Position numbers and translations under genes: made by a program. Shown here piece after piece: positions 21,879 through 33,112 of a stretch of DNA of 64,000 nucleotides. The notes under the pieces were generated by a model. That model saw only the letters and a list, made by a program, of their open reading frames with translations, was not told the DNA's origin and did no database searches. The DNA comes from Laguncularia racemosa (taxonomy: Eukaryota > Streptophyta > Magnoliopsida > Myrtales > Combretaceae), in contig JBBMOL010000046.1 of assembly GCA_037954665.1 (NCBI GenBank), positions 3,518,501-3,582,500 on the forward strand, in the 5' to 3' direction. Numbering within the stretch: the stretch's first letter is position 1; every line of letters starts with the position of its first letter.

Positions 21879-22140
21879 GAAGGCATGGCCGTATATATTG
21901 GGTTCAAAAAGTAACAAAAACTTACACGATTTGAGTACACGGCCGAAGGCACGACCGTATATGTTGGCCTAAAAAACTAATAGAAACTTACACGGTTTGA
22001 ATACACGGCTGAAGGCACGGCCGTGTATGTTGGCCTAAAAAACTAACAGAAACTTACACGGTTTGAGCACACGGCTGAAGGCACAACCGTGTATATTGCC
22101 CTAAAAACTAACAGAAACTTACACAGTTTGAATACACGGT
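21879..22140 (-). repeat. Tandem repeat, 66-bp unit, 4 copies, with ACACGGCCGTGT-type palindrome
   Basis: Units begin GAAGGCA(C/T)GGCCGT at 21,879, about 21,946, 22,012 and 22,078, each with ACTTACACGGTTTGA and ending ACACGGC. The junction of units forms a near-palindrome CACGG...CCGTGTA. Units 2 and 3 are almost identical, units 1 and 4 more diverged. A looser array of the same kind lies in the solo LTR at 46,547-46,746. Confidence 0.9.
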
Positions 22141-22317
22141 CGTGTATAACTATGGATCGAGACCGTGTATACAGAAAAGTTTGGCCGTGGAGGAAGCAAC
22201 GTGATGCATCGTTTATTGATGCCGTTCCTAATTCGTTCGAAAATGGATCGTGGAGAAAACCTTAATTCACCGTAGTGAATTATAATCATGGAAAGCAAAA
22301 TCACCGTAGAGAGATCC

Positions 22318-22383
22318 GACGGTTTGGTCGAGTGGTCTAAGGCGCCAGATTTAGGCTTCTGGTCCGAAGGAAGGCAATTGGGA
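22318..22383 (+). other. tRNA-Leu-like fragment (5' and anticodon arms)
   Basis: GGTCGAGTGGTCTAAGGCGC is the D-arm of plant nuclear tRNA-Leu; it is followed by CCAGATTTAGGCTTCTGG, an anticodon stem with a TAG anticodon in the loop, and by TCCGAAGG, the start of the variable arm. The T-arm and acceptor 3' side are absent or decayed. It is therefore a partial tRNA copy, antisense to the copia transcript, about 170 bp from the primer-binding site. Confidence 0.7.
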
Positions 22384-22548
22384 TTGTTGTTTCTATCGAG
22401 AGAAATCGAATCCAAGAGTTAAGAATTCTTTTATGGAGACGAACGTTTACATGTTTTAATGTTTGGCCAAACCCTAATCTCCAGAATTAGGGATAATAAC
22501 ACCTTATAAAAAATTACAAAAGTAATTCTTAATGATCAAATAATGTAG

Positions 22549-22560
22549 GCTCTGATACCA
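22549..22560 (-). promoter_or_regulatory. Primer-binding site, initiator tRNA-Met type
   Basis: Minus strand TGGTATCAGAGC, the common copia primer site complementary to the 3' end of initiator tRNA-Met, two bases inside the 5' LTR. It proves the orientation of the element. Confidence 0.92.
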
Positions 22561-22562
22561 AT

Positions 22563-23060
22563 TGTTGAATCTTGATTAACCAATTATGAAAATAATCACA
22601 AATAATAAATCTTAGATCTTTCATGTTTGATAATTAAGAATTAATCAATAAATATGCAAAAGCGTACCTGAATCCATTGCGATCCACGATTCTTAGATTG
22701 TGCGATTAGCCTTCCAGATTAATACGTTTTCTTTGAGAGATCCCTTTTGTTTTTCCTCTATAGTCTATCTGATGATGAGATTCAAAGAGACAAGAAAGGT
22801 ACGTATGACCTAGGGACTATAACCACTATTTATATAGATAACTATATGTTATGTTTTTGGTATTTCTATTTTAGCCCTTCATAAAAATAGAAATTACCCA
22901 TAAGGTCTCTACACATAAAAGGGCCATATCTTATTAGATACATTAAAACTCAAATATCCAAATCTTATTGATCACTTTTAATTGAGTTTAACTTAATATG
23001 ACAGCCCACAATACATAATTGTTTTACTTATAAGGCCAACGTTGGATTAAGGATCCAACA
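22563..23060 (-). repeat. 5' LTR of the copia element
   Basis: 498 bp, same ends as the 3' LTR. A TATA-like TATATAAATAG on the minus strand at about 22,826-22,836 is conserved in the other LTR and marks the likely promoter. Confidence 0.95.
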
Positions 23061-23065
23061 TATAT

Positions 23066-26000
23066 GCTATGCTGATGGCATCGGTAAAAGATGAAATTGC
23101 TTTGACCTCTCCTTTAGTAATACAATTTTGAGCCTATTGTACGCCTAGGAGCAACGCTTCAACTAAGTTACAAACGGTTGATGGGTTTTATCGGAATAGT
23201 ATAATGTGATTGCATCATGTAGCGAGGCAGACAAAAGGGGGCCAAAGGTTAGGGAAAAAAATCTGTAATTAAATTTATTTTAAAATTTAAAATATATATT
23301 ATATTTATATTTTTAAGTGTAAAATTTATTATAAGATTTAATATAGTTTAGTGATTAAATAGTTGCTTTGGTATACTTACGGACATGGGTTCAATTTTAA
23401 CTAAAGTCGTTTTTTACTTTCTCAAGTTGAATTTATTTTCATTCTCTTTTTATTTTTATTTTTTCTATAACATATAAAATTGAATTTCATTAATAAAAAA
23501 GATGATAGTTAACTAAATAAATTTTCAATAGATATTATTTATTAATTTATTAGTAACTTTATGATAAATAATGATTATAATTGATACTATAAACATTTCA
23601 ACCTTATTGTACAAAACATTAGTAAATAATAATAGTTTATATTACTTAACATACTAACATATTAATCCACTATTAATATTATGAAAAAGAATAAGTATTA
23701 TTGAATAATCAATTATTTAATTACTTATATTAAATATATATATATATATGCATATATATTTTTTATGATATTATTAATGAAATAATCTTACAAAGTTTGT
23801 ATAAAAAATTATATTATTTTTTAAATCTTGTTAAAAAATTTATTTTTTTAATATTTTATAAAATATATCAAGTATTCATAATTAATACATACAAAAAGTT
23901 TAATTTTTTAAAATTTAGTATTAGATTATATCAAAAGTATATTTATTTATATATATAAGACATATTATAATTATAATAATAAATAATTTTAATATTATAT
24001 ATCCAACCCTGTGGATAGTACGATTTTCCGTTCACCATATCATATAATGCCTTGGAATTTTTACGAAACGAAGAAAAAGAAAAAGAAAAACAATGCGCAC
24101 GCAAGTGTACATTTGCCTAAATGTTAGTACCTGTCCGCCAGCTCCATCTTTTCGTCCGACGGTATTAGTATTTCGTCCCTGGAAGAGACAGGGCCAACAT
24201 CACATTGCCCCAGTGGTCTGCAAGTCCAAGTTTGATTCCTAAAGTCTTTATGAATCCGTGGGAAAAGCAGACGATATAGGATTAGAATTTCAGAACCGTG
24301 GCTCATGCTTCTTTGACACTAGGTCATAGTTTTCTTTCTTTCATGGTTGAGATGAAAACAATTTAAAGCGTCGTTCACCTATGTGGAAAGGGAAAATAGT
24401 TAAATTATTCTCCAAGGGATAACTAGCTTTGAAAGTTTAGGTGTCTTTATAACTGAGTCATAGAATTATTAGTTGTAACAATTAAATATTAAAAATTTGA
24501 CATATTACAAAATAAAGTTATAAATTCCCATGTCACACACATATATATTGCCACCTAACGTGCACTAAGAAGACATATCCTTATATCACTTTTGGATTCG
24601 TTTTTATTATACTTGATCCTCATATGAGACAAATATACTTTTATTCTTCAAACTTTACTCATTTTCTATTTAAATCTTTAATATTTTATTTTTTATTTGT
24701 ATTCTCAATGTTTTTCAATTTTTATGAATTAGGATTTCCGTTAACACTATTATATTTTCCATCCATAGTTGATATGTGATAGCTTCTCACTTTTTGATGA
24801 TAATTGATTTAAATAAAAATGTTGTTAGGTATATTTGATTTAAAAAAAATCATAAAATTTTTTGAAAAAAATGAAAATAGAGACAAAGAAAGGTAGGATT
24901 TTTTTTAAATAAAAGAAAAAGAAAACAAGTCGTTTCTTTAAATTTCTACACGTAAATAAAAAAAAAAAAAACGGAAAGTAGGAAATTAAGCTGCTTTTTA
25001 ACTCTTGGGATTCAATTATTCAACAGTGTAAGGGATTGGAACTTCAAATTTTAGGCCTTTTGCTATCAAGAAAGTGAATAAATAACATAACGTCACCATC
25101 ATTGGAGAGTGCTCCACAGGGCAAGTGCATATCACCCATCTGGATTTCTAGTTAAGATTGTCTCAAACCCATTGATAACCACGTATTTGACCAAAAGACA
25201 CACACACACCTTGAAGAGTAACTTAGAAAAGGGAACATTAGAAATTACAATATAGCAACAAAACAAAACCTTTTGTCAATTGGTTTGAATTGGAGCTTGA
25301 ATAGCAATAATAGCTTGGTTTAAAGGCAGAACGATTCCATGGTACTAATAGGCTGTTGAAATTTCAAAAAAAAAAAAAAAAATTTGCTAAATTTGAATTA
25401 AACAATCCAGATAATTAAGGATGGGTATAGAGGTGAGTGGTATAAAGTGGGTAAGCAATAAGGATTTACCCATATCTTATCTATGTACATAGGTTTCTAA
25501 AAATTAAAAACTAGAACATATGGTAACCTAAAACGAACCTAAACCTGTCACATGATAGCACACTCTCATGAGTTTGGAAAAATAACATTGCAAAATTTAC
25601 CTTATATAATATTTTGGACAAAAGTAACTTTATAAATATAAAAGTGATAAAATAAGACATCCATAAAGAATGCACACCTTTACTAGTGTAAAAGATCCTA
25701 CAATTTATTAGAAAGTTTAGTCAACTTATATCCAATATACAACACCAAATCCACTATAGTCAGGGATGGACACAAAATCATGTGATTGGGAGGACCGTAC
25801 TTAATTTATATAAGTTAATATTAAAATTTCTCATAGGCTGATATACACTTGATAAGATTGATGTATTTAGTAATGTTAACTATAATTTTATAATGAACTC
25901 ATTAACTAATATGCACTTGATAAGACTAGAATTTTTATAATATTCACAATGTAAATAATATTTATGGTATACTAGTAATAAATAAATAGCAATTCAGGAA

Positions 26001-27520
26001 ATTTTATTTAGTAAACTATATTTTTGTAATAACATATAATGCTACTCATTATTGTTGATAAAAAGTAAAAAAAAAAAGGTTGAAAGAGAACATAATTCAA
26101 ATATCATATAAATAAATGTAAATTGAAAATGAAATTGCTCTTTACGGGACTTGAAGCCATGAACACCAACATTTAAGATTAAACACTTAACCAATCAACC
26201 ATGTGTAATAAATGAAGTAGAAAAATTTTCACAATTTCTTATGGGTGGTAAGTTTGGCTATACTTATATGCTTATTTTATTTTATTTTTATTTTTTAACT
26301 TAGAAGATAGAAATAAAATATTGTTGTACATTCATTGTTGTTATTTATTAACTTTTACAAAAGAGGTATAAGATACACTAGAACTTGTCCATTATATATC
26401 ATAGAGTACAAATTTTAGAGTAGGTACAGGGTATTGAGACACTGTATTGTACTCCATCTTGTAAGACTAGATTTTGAAAAATTATATCTAAAACTTACCT
26501 TGTAACATTTAATATAAATCTAAGACCTAGCTAATCAAGAAAGGCAATATAGGGTTATCCACTCACCCTTATTGAGTGTTTTTCGATTAAAGATTGAAAA
26601 TGTGAAGACTTCTCATATGTGAAGCTTTTTAGTTAATGTATCATTGATTCCTACTTTTTAAAAAGAATTTTCTACTTTCTTTTTTTTCTTTTTCTTTTTT
26701 AATTTTCTTGATTATTATTTTATCTAATTAAATATATTTGTTTAACAATATTATTTATTTAAATTAGTTATTATTGACCATTGAGGAGTTGTTATGTGTG
26801 ATTATGGATGAAAAGCTTAAAGGGGTAAATAGAAGTCCTAGTTTGTAAAAGTTAAAAAACGTTGAGGATTCAAATAAGAAAAAAATAAATAAAAGATTGA
26901 TGAATCAAGTAAAAATAAGTAAATGTTAAGAGTTGAAAGTAACCTTTTCTCAAATTAAAAAAAAAAAATAGAATTATAGAAAAAAGCCTAAGTAAGACCT
27001 TTTGCAGCAAAGGTTAATTGACAACTTCACTTCCCAATCTACCTTTTGTGGTTAAATGAGTAACCTTGTAGCAATGGTGCATTACTTGGTGGTTGTTGCA
27101 ACATTCTTTATGTAGTATGTCGTTGATTACCATCTTGGAAGAAAGACAATGTTTTGAATGTTAGTTTGATAAAGACTTGATTTCAACTACAGTATTTATT
27201 TTTATTTTTTCAAGATAGAGGTGGTCTCTAATGAACCACTACCTAAGGTGGGTTGCATCCATTCATTAATGGGATTGACTTATTTTAATACTCATTATTA
27301 TATTTATTATATTAGATTCTAAATATTAATATAAAATTTACTACATAAATTAGAACAATAAAGAACTTAGTAATTGCCTAGTCTAATTTTCTCACAATTA
27401 ATGCTCAGATTGACCACCCATTTTATAATTGTAGAATTGCATTATGTTGATTTATGTGCACTTGCGCATTGAGACATAGTATAAGCTAAGGGTATGACAT
27501 TAAAATCTAGGATTCTAGTA
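23066..27520. other. AT-rich intergenic spacer
   Basis: No credible gene in 4.4 kb. Very AT-rich with long A/T runs and a (TA)n tract at about 23,735-23,755. Two tRNA-like A/B-box echoes, 23,342-23,400 (+; TAGTTTAGTGATTAAATAG ... GGGTTCAATTTT) and 26,130-26,215 (-; GGTTGATTGGTTAAGTG ... GGCTTCAAGTCCC), may be heads of old SINE-like insertions. The second lies inside a repeat-looking stretch starting near 25,760 (GGGATGGACACAAAATCATG). Confidence 0.5.
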
Positions 27521-27529
27521 GAGGATGTT

Positions 27530-27930
27530 TTCTATTATACTTTTGATGTTCAAGGGCCAAGTGTTATACCTTCTATGGAATCATGGAGGAATGGGTGTGT
27601 AGCTTCAATTGTAGTAGTTGAGAAAGAAAACCCTAGTATAGAGCAACTACCTATTGTGTGAGATTATGTGGATGTATTTCTTGATGACTTACTCGGATTT
27701 CTACTAAGTTGAGAAGTTAAGTTTGACATCAATGTTGTACTAAGCGCTGCACCCATATTAAAAGCACCATATTGTATGGCACTCAATGAGTTGAAAGAGT
27801 TGAAGGAGCAACTGCAAGAACTACTTGATAAGGGATTCATATGACCTATTATATCTCCATGGGGTACTTCATTATTATTTCTCAAGAAGACGGATAGGAG
27901 TATTAACACGCACATGCAACACAAATATAA
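27530..27930 (+). pseudogene. Tekay/Del-like gypsy protease end and RT start, 5' fragment
   Basis: Translation shows CDYVDVFLDDLLGFLLS, then FDINVVLSAAPILKAPY, ELKELKEQLQELLDKGFI and SPWGTSLLFLKKTDRS, the invariant entry of Del/Tekay RT. Stops follow GFLLS and DKGFI. The domain breaks off right after KKTDRS; the next RT segment (LLLRIDDLFEQL) occurs 9.5 kb to the right at 37,485, so the two pieces are one element split by later insertions. Confidence 0.85.
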
Positions 27931-29107
27931 AAATGATTTAGAATTTATCAAAACTTACATGTCATTATTGACTAGTGTGTCGGGACTTGTGTAGTAATAA
28001 AACTACTAAGTATTACCGGGTAGATCTATTGAGGAGGAAGTGAAGGCAATAGCTAAATACAAGGCTATACTTACTACTCTAATCTAGGCAAGCTAAAAAC
28101 AAGGATTTTGTAAGATTGAAATTACATAATTTGTAAAAGCATGGGTAGGATTGGTGTGTCATTTCCTTTGATTTCTTATGTAATACATGCTTTCTAGATA
28201 AATTAGATAGTGTTTATAGTGAATTTGGCCAAATTCACTAGAACTCATACGTAGTCAAGGGTGATGACATTCTTTCTCCATAACACATTCCCCAATTAAG
28301 GATGAACATCCTATAAGACCAATTAAAACATTTAGTCGTTATCACCAAACATATGCTTTAGTTGGAAATATGGGTTAAGCATGATCAAGTTGAATTACCT
28401 ATATTTTAAACTATATAAAGCATGTAGGTTCAAGTGTTTTTGGCTAAAACCAATGTCACTCCTGATTTAAAAGCATCCTAGTTACTTTAACAAATATTTA
28501 ACATCGGTTATGGCTATTAAAGATTCACATTTGCAAAATCCTAAAGGTTAGTTGTAATTCAAATAAACTTACTAGAACAACTATACTAAATTTTATCACA
28601 AACCTAATACTCATTTAATTAGAATTCACATTCATGCATATTCCATCATCAACAACATAAAAAACCCACTAAAAACTACTTAACCATGCATATTAAACAT
28701 AATAACAATAGAGAAACACAAGAAATTAACTAAAAACATCATTAGAGGCTAGTTTAGAAGTACCTAGGTTTGTAGATAACAAAACAACTTGAAAATCTTC
28801 AAATTTTAATCCAAATGTATTTCTAAGCCTTAATGATGCAAGGAATTACTAAATACAAGCTAAAGTATTGCTAATCTACTTAAAACCTTAAGAAAACAGA
28901 GAGAAATATTAGTTTAAACTATAATCCCAATGGTTGCATTTTGTTTTGCGTCTACCAATCTGTAGTATTTATAAGTAGGTTATACAGCTAGTTAGTAGAC
29001 ATGTGTCGACCCATCGCTATTCTTGGTTAAATGAAACGGTACATTTGGAGATGAAACCCTAACTGGGTTTTACCTATCAACCGATGGTGGTATATCTATA
29101 GGCCAGT
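27931..29107 (-). mobile_element. Left part of an insert inside the Tekay RT, probable LTR
   Basis: Non-coding sequence that interrupts the Tekay RT together with 37,016-37,484. On the minus strand there is a TATA-like AACCTACTTATAAATACT (about 28,970) followed by sequence that looks like LTR leader (TTACCGGGTAG...GTCCCGACACA complement near 27,978). Exact borders and target duplication were not found. It was itself hit by the Tat element at 29,108. Confidence 0.45.
29103..29107. repeat. Target-site duplication of the minus-strand Tat element (left)
   Basis: CCAGT, repeated exactly at 37,011-37,015 right after the LTR end at 37,010. It shows both outer borders of the insertion are original. 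Confidence 0.9.
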
Positions 29108-30180
29108 TGTTGAGTCTAATTTTTTATTTTCCATTCCTAATCCGACTTATACCAGACCCTATGCTCATCTAATATAAATCATCGACTTGAATTAGGAATT
29201 TCATTTTATTTTAGAGTCGCCGCCCAACTGTGGTTGAGAAAGATCGAATTAGGACTAATTGAGTAGGTTAATCCTAATTTGGACAACTAGTCGGCGAGAT
29301 TTCCTCTTTTCGTTTTTGTGAAATAGGAAATGGAAAACCAGAGTTTTTAGATTCGGAGGTTAACATATTAAAACCTTAAAGTTACCACTCTATTCTCCTG
29401 AAATCTAAACCTTATCCTAATGTCTTTTGTTGTCATTTTTGTTATCTTTTTATTGTGTTTTTGAATATCTTATTCTAAAAAAGATGATTTTTTTATTCTT
29501 TTTAGAGTTGCTCCAAATGGGTGCCTACGTACTTGCTATTTAGAATCAAACGGGGCGTAGTTCACTTTTCATGAAAAACTTTAATGTGTTTGTTAATTTT
29601 AATTATGAAATTACTTTTGGCTTACGTTTTTATCATTTTAGTATTTTTCTAGATAAATCTAAGTCTAAGCTTGATTATTTGATTTTCTGAAAAATAATAA
29701 TTTTAAGGAAACAAAAACAATTTTGGATTTATTATTAAAAAAATATTTTTCTAAGTGATAAAAATTCATTTCCCTATTTTTAACCTACCTCTAATATTTT
29801 TATTAATTTTTTATATTTTTATTTTGATTTTTGATTTTTTATTAATTTTTGTTCATTAATTAATTAAAAAATTTCTCTTATTTTTATTATTTTATCTACC
29901 CTAAACTAAAAATCTAAATTTTATCATTTTTTTATAACATATCTTTATCATTTTTTTATTTTATAATTTTTATTATTATTATTATTTTTTATTTTTTTAT
30001 TATTATTTTCTATTATTCATCCTAAACTAAATCCTAAAAAAAACTAATCTAAATTCTAATATTTTTCTATTATTTTTTTGAATTATAAATAACAGGTAAA
30101 TAAATAAATAAATAAATTCGATAAATAAATAACTAAATAATAAAAAAATACAAAAAAAAAAAATCCGACTTACCTGGATC
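29108..30180 (-). repeat. Truncated 3' LTR of the minus-strand Tat element
   Basis: Aligns by eye with 35,007-36,035, starting TGTTGAGTCTAATTTTTTAT and reaching the CGACTTACCTGGATCCGAC point. The half with the promoter and the tRNA-like module is gone. Extremely AT-rich between 29,640 and 30,165. Confidence 0.92.
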
Positions 30181-30193
30181 CGACGGTATGTAT

Positions 30194-30540
30194 CTACGGC
30201 CTTCCCAAAAGCAGATTAAAAGACCTCGGAATGTCGAAGACTTGGAAAGAGATGTGGAATATTTGTGGGCCAATCTCTACTGGCAAGCTTATTTCCCCTA
30301 CTATGTCTCTCTTCGACCCGTCGAAAGCCCTAACCACCGTTGAGCTTTGTTTAATGTTGCTTGGATCAACTCCCAATAGGTCGAGGGTAGCCAATGGGCA
30401 TATGTTGAGAGAAGATCCATTGTCAATGAGTACTCGGGAGACGATTGTGTCATTACATTTTACCACTATGAACAACGGTTTTGTATGTTGTTCTCTATCT
30501 TCTCCCAGCTCTTTGGGAGAGAAAGATATTTAGTCCATAG
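30194..30540 (-). pseudogene. Tat element protease (minus-strand copy)
   Basis: Open frame with VLIDNGSSLNICPLATLDLL at the active site and ending SFNLLLGRP; nearly the same as 3,300-3,590 on the plus strand. About ten bases later the sequence jumps into LTR. Upstream (30,541-30,770) is the decayed linker to gag. Confidence 0.88.
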
Positions 30541-30769
30541 AGAAGATCGAATCTGCCACATGGCTCAATTTGTTTGTTGCGATGCCCTCTAGTACCTTGA
30601 TTTGTTTGAGCACTTTGAAGAGTGCTTCCCTGTGAGGCTAAAAGGTTGTGAGGAGGCCCATAAGCAATATCAGGGCTGGAACCTTGTTTAGTTATTCCAT
30701 GATCTTATATTCGCTTGCCTTCACCATCTTTGTAAATGTAGAGAGCCCCTCTTCTTCCTCTTTTCTTAC

Positions 30770-32729
30770 CTAAGTGTTGGGCTCTTCAGTTGAGGTCTTA
30801 TATTTCGGGTCATATATTCTTCCAGAACGGGTGATTCCACCTATGATAGGAGGTCTTTCTTGATCAAGAGCTCGATAGTCAAATGGCATTGCCTTATACC
30901 TCTTTGCGGGTATTAGGACATTGAATACATACCTCTTCTTTGGAATTTGTACCTCAGTAGATTGTCCCTCGTAACACTTTATGACTATCGACTTTTGGTC
31001 TGATTTAATCATGTTCACAGACTTCTCCCCCCCTTTTGGTAGGTTGTCTTCTTTTTCGAATTCGGGCCCCCATCCACTATGTGGCTCATACTCGGTTGAA
31101 GTGAAAGAGTAATTTACCAAATACTCAAATTTCCCATGCGATTCGCCTAGGGTACCGACTGTTGGGTCTCTAGCTAACCATCTCTTTTTGATATGTGATT
31201 TAGGGGTTTCCTCTAGGGTTTGGCGTGAGTAACTTTCTTGCTGCACTGTTTCTTTGTGCTGTTTTGGGGACTCTTTGGAATTCGGCTCTTCGGATGTGAT
31301 CATATTAACAGTGGGCTTATGGTTAGGCAGCGGATTAGTGTTGACATTGGGTGCTGGTGTGTTAACAAAGTCCAGCTGCACAATCCCGGCGTCAATCAAA
31401 TCTTGGATTTTGTTTCGAAGCCTCCAGCATCTATCTGTAGAATGCCCCTCTTGGCCCATATGATAATTACATTTGAGGCTTGAGTCGAAATTTCTAGGCT
31501 TGTACTGGTCACTCGGGATCTTGAAGCTGATCAAATTATCTGCTCGCAGTTGAGTGAAGACCTGACTGAGCGAGATCGCGATTGGAGTGAACTATCTCAA
31601 GACTAGTGGCCTGGGTGTAGTTTGTCGGGGACTGCTGGATTGGGGCACTTGTGGTCTGGAATGTTACGCGGGTCCCAACCTTGTCTGTTTTGCTGGAATT
31701 AACTGTGCTGATGGTAGAATCCTTGGCTTTGTTACCTCCTAAGGGCCTTTGTGATGATGTGACCCTAGGAGGATCTATTATCTGGAGTCTGCCTGATGTG
31801 ATGGCATTCTCGATTTGGCACCCTGCTGCCACTACCTCTACGGAGTTAGATGACGTTTGGCCCACCAGATGTGAGAAGTAGGTCTTATCCAAAGTGTTGA
31901 CAAAGATGAATGTTAACTCCTTTTCAGAAATTGGGGTTGCTACCTTGGCAGCCTGAGCTCTCCAATGCTGAGCATACTCCTTAAAAGACTTAATGTGTCT
32001 CTTTTGAAGACTTCCCAGGTCGATTATCGAGGGGGCAACTTCAATGTTGAATTTGTATTGGTCATAGAATGCCTGAGTAAGTCTTTCCCAGGTATTGACC
32101 TAGTTGAAGTCTAAGTATGCATACCGGACGAAGGTAGGGCCTGTAAGGCTATCTTGGAAGGTTTGGATCATAAGCTGGTCATATTGGGCATACTTGATCA
32201 TTTTTCATACATACAGCCTTGTATGTATCTTGGGGCATCCATTACCATCATTTTTTTCAAATTCTGAGGTCTTGAACTTCTCTAGGTATACATCCTCCCC
32301 ATATATTGGTAAGCTAGTGATTCCTACCTGTTCAAAACCGTTAGGCCCCTCTATTGTCTTCATCTTATCAGCCAGTTGTTGAAAAAGTCTCTTTTCCATC
32401 TCCTTTTGCCTATCCTCCATTTCTCTCTTTATGTCGTTAGAGGTCGGACCCAAGTTGGCTTTCGGTTCATACTCGAAAGCTGGGTTGAGGTGAGAATTGA
32501 TCTCTTCATATTCTGGAGGTTGACCCTCCACTGCTTTCCCCTTTCTGGTCCCTGAGTGTTTTTCCTGAGTTGGTTAGGTGGTGCGAATGAGGCCAATACT
32601 CTCAGTTAGGAGGTGAACTTGTGCAGCCAATTGCTGGAACGTTTGTTCCAGGGATACGATCCTAGGATTTGAGGCGACGTCAGTACTTGTGTTGTTGCGG
32701 TTGTCACTGTTGTTGCCACTGTTTGCCAT
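30770..32729 (-). pseudogene. Tat element gag (minus-strand copy)
   Basis: ATG at 32,729 (MANSGNN...), then the same coil, capsid-like part and zinc knuckle (CNYHMGQEGHSTDRC, about 31,450) as the plus-strand copy. Three long open pieces remain (32,531-32,205; 31,892-31,536; 31,534-30,770). It keeps sense codons where the other copy has stops (ANLGPTS, YDQYKFN, NKIQDLID) and has its own stops elsewhere (near 32,575, 32,203 and 32,100), so the two copies decayed independently. Confidence 0.88.
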
Positions 32730-33112
32730 TTTGGTCTTTGAGCGGGTACAAATTGGCCTTCTTGGAGGGTTCAGTTGTTTGGGAGCTATCTTTGATACTT
32801 GGCACGCATTTTTCTTAGTATGATGCAGGTATGTAAATATGTTGCATGTATCACACAGATGCTAAAATAAAGGGGCCAACAATAGATTAATGATATAACA
32901 CTGAAACTTTATTTTTATTAATATTGGAAACTCGGAGTTCAATACTTGAAAAAAATGAAAAGGTACATAGTTATCTATTTCCTAATTCTCTTGGTCTTTT
33001 ATTGCGTAGGCGCCGGTTTTCCGCTAATGATAGCTTCCAACTCTCTGACTCTAGCTTGGGTCTTTTCCAGCTAAGTTTCCAAAGCCTTGTTCCTTTGATT
33101 AGACTCCTTGAA

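Larger units (their letters stand above)
21238..22547 (-). other. Copia leader (untranslated region between primer site and gag)
   Basis: About 1.3 kb without coding frames on the element's strand. It contains the 66-bp palindrome-bearing tandem repeat (21,879-22,140) and a tRNA-Leu-like fragment (22,318-22,383), both described separately. The rest is AT-rich. Long leaders of this sort are usual in copia elements but these two inclusions are not. Confidence 0.8.
16242..23060 (-). mobile_element. Full-length Ty1/copia LTR retrotransposon (6.8 kb)
   Basis: Two 498-bp LTRs (16,242-16,739 and 22,563-23,060) both read TGTTGAATCT...GGATCCAACA on the plus strand. Flanks carry a perfect 5-bp target duplication, TATAT at 16,237-16,241 and 23,061-23,065. 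Order on the minus strand is gag, protease, integrase, RT, RNase H, the copia order (integrase before RT). A tRNA-Met-type primer site and a polypurine tract abut the LTRs. Stops and a frameshift show it is inactive. Hand comparison of the LTRs gave about 34 mismatches in 498 positions. Confidence 0.97.

Noticed and set aside
22318..22383. Functional tRNA-Leu gene
   Set aside because: T-arm and 3' acceptor side are missing, so it cannot fold as a full tRNA.
24124..24306. 60-codon minus-strand ORF
   Set aside because: No domain, no codon-use signal, and no neighbour to support it.
23342..26215. Two tRNA-like A/B-box echoes as SINEs
   Set aside because: Boxes are degenerate, and no poly-A tail, target duplication or second copy was seen; kept only as a remark in the spacer entry.
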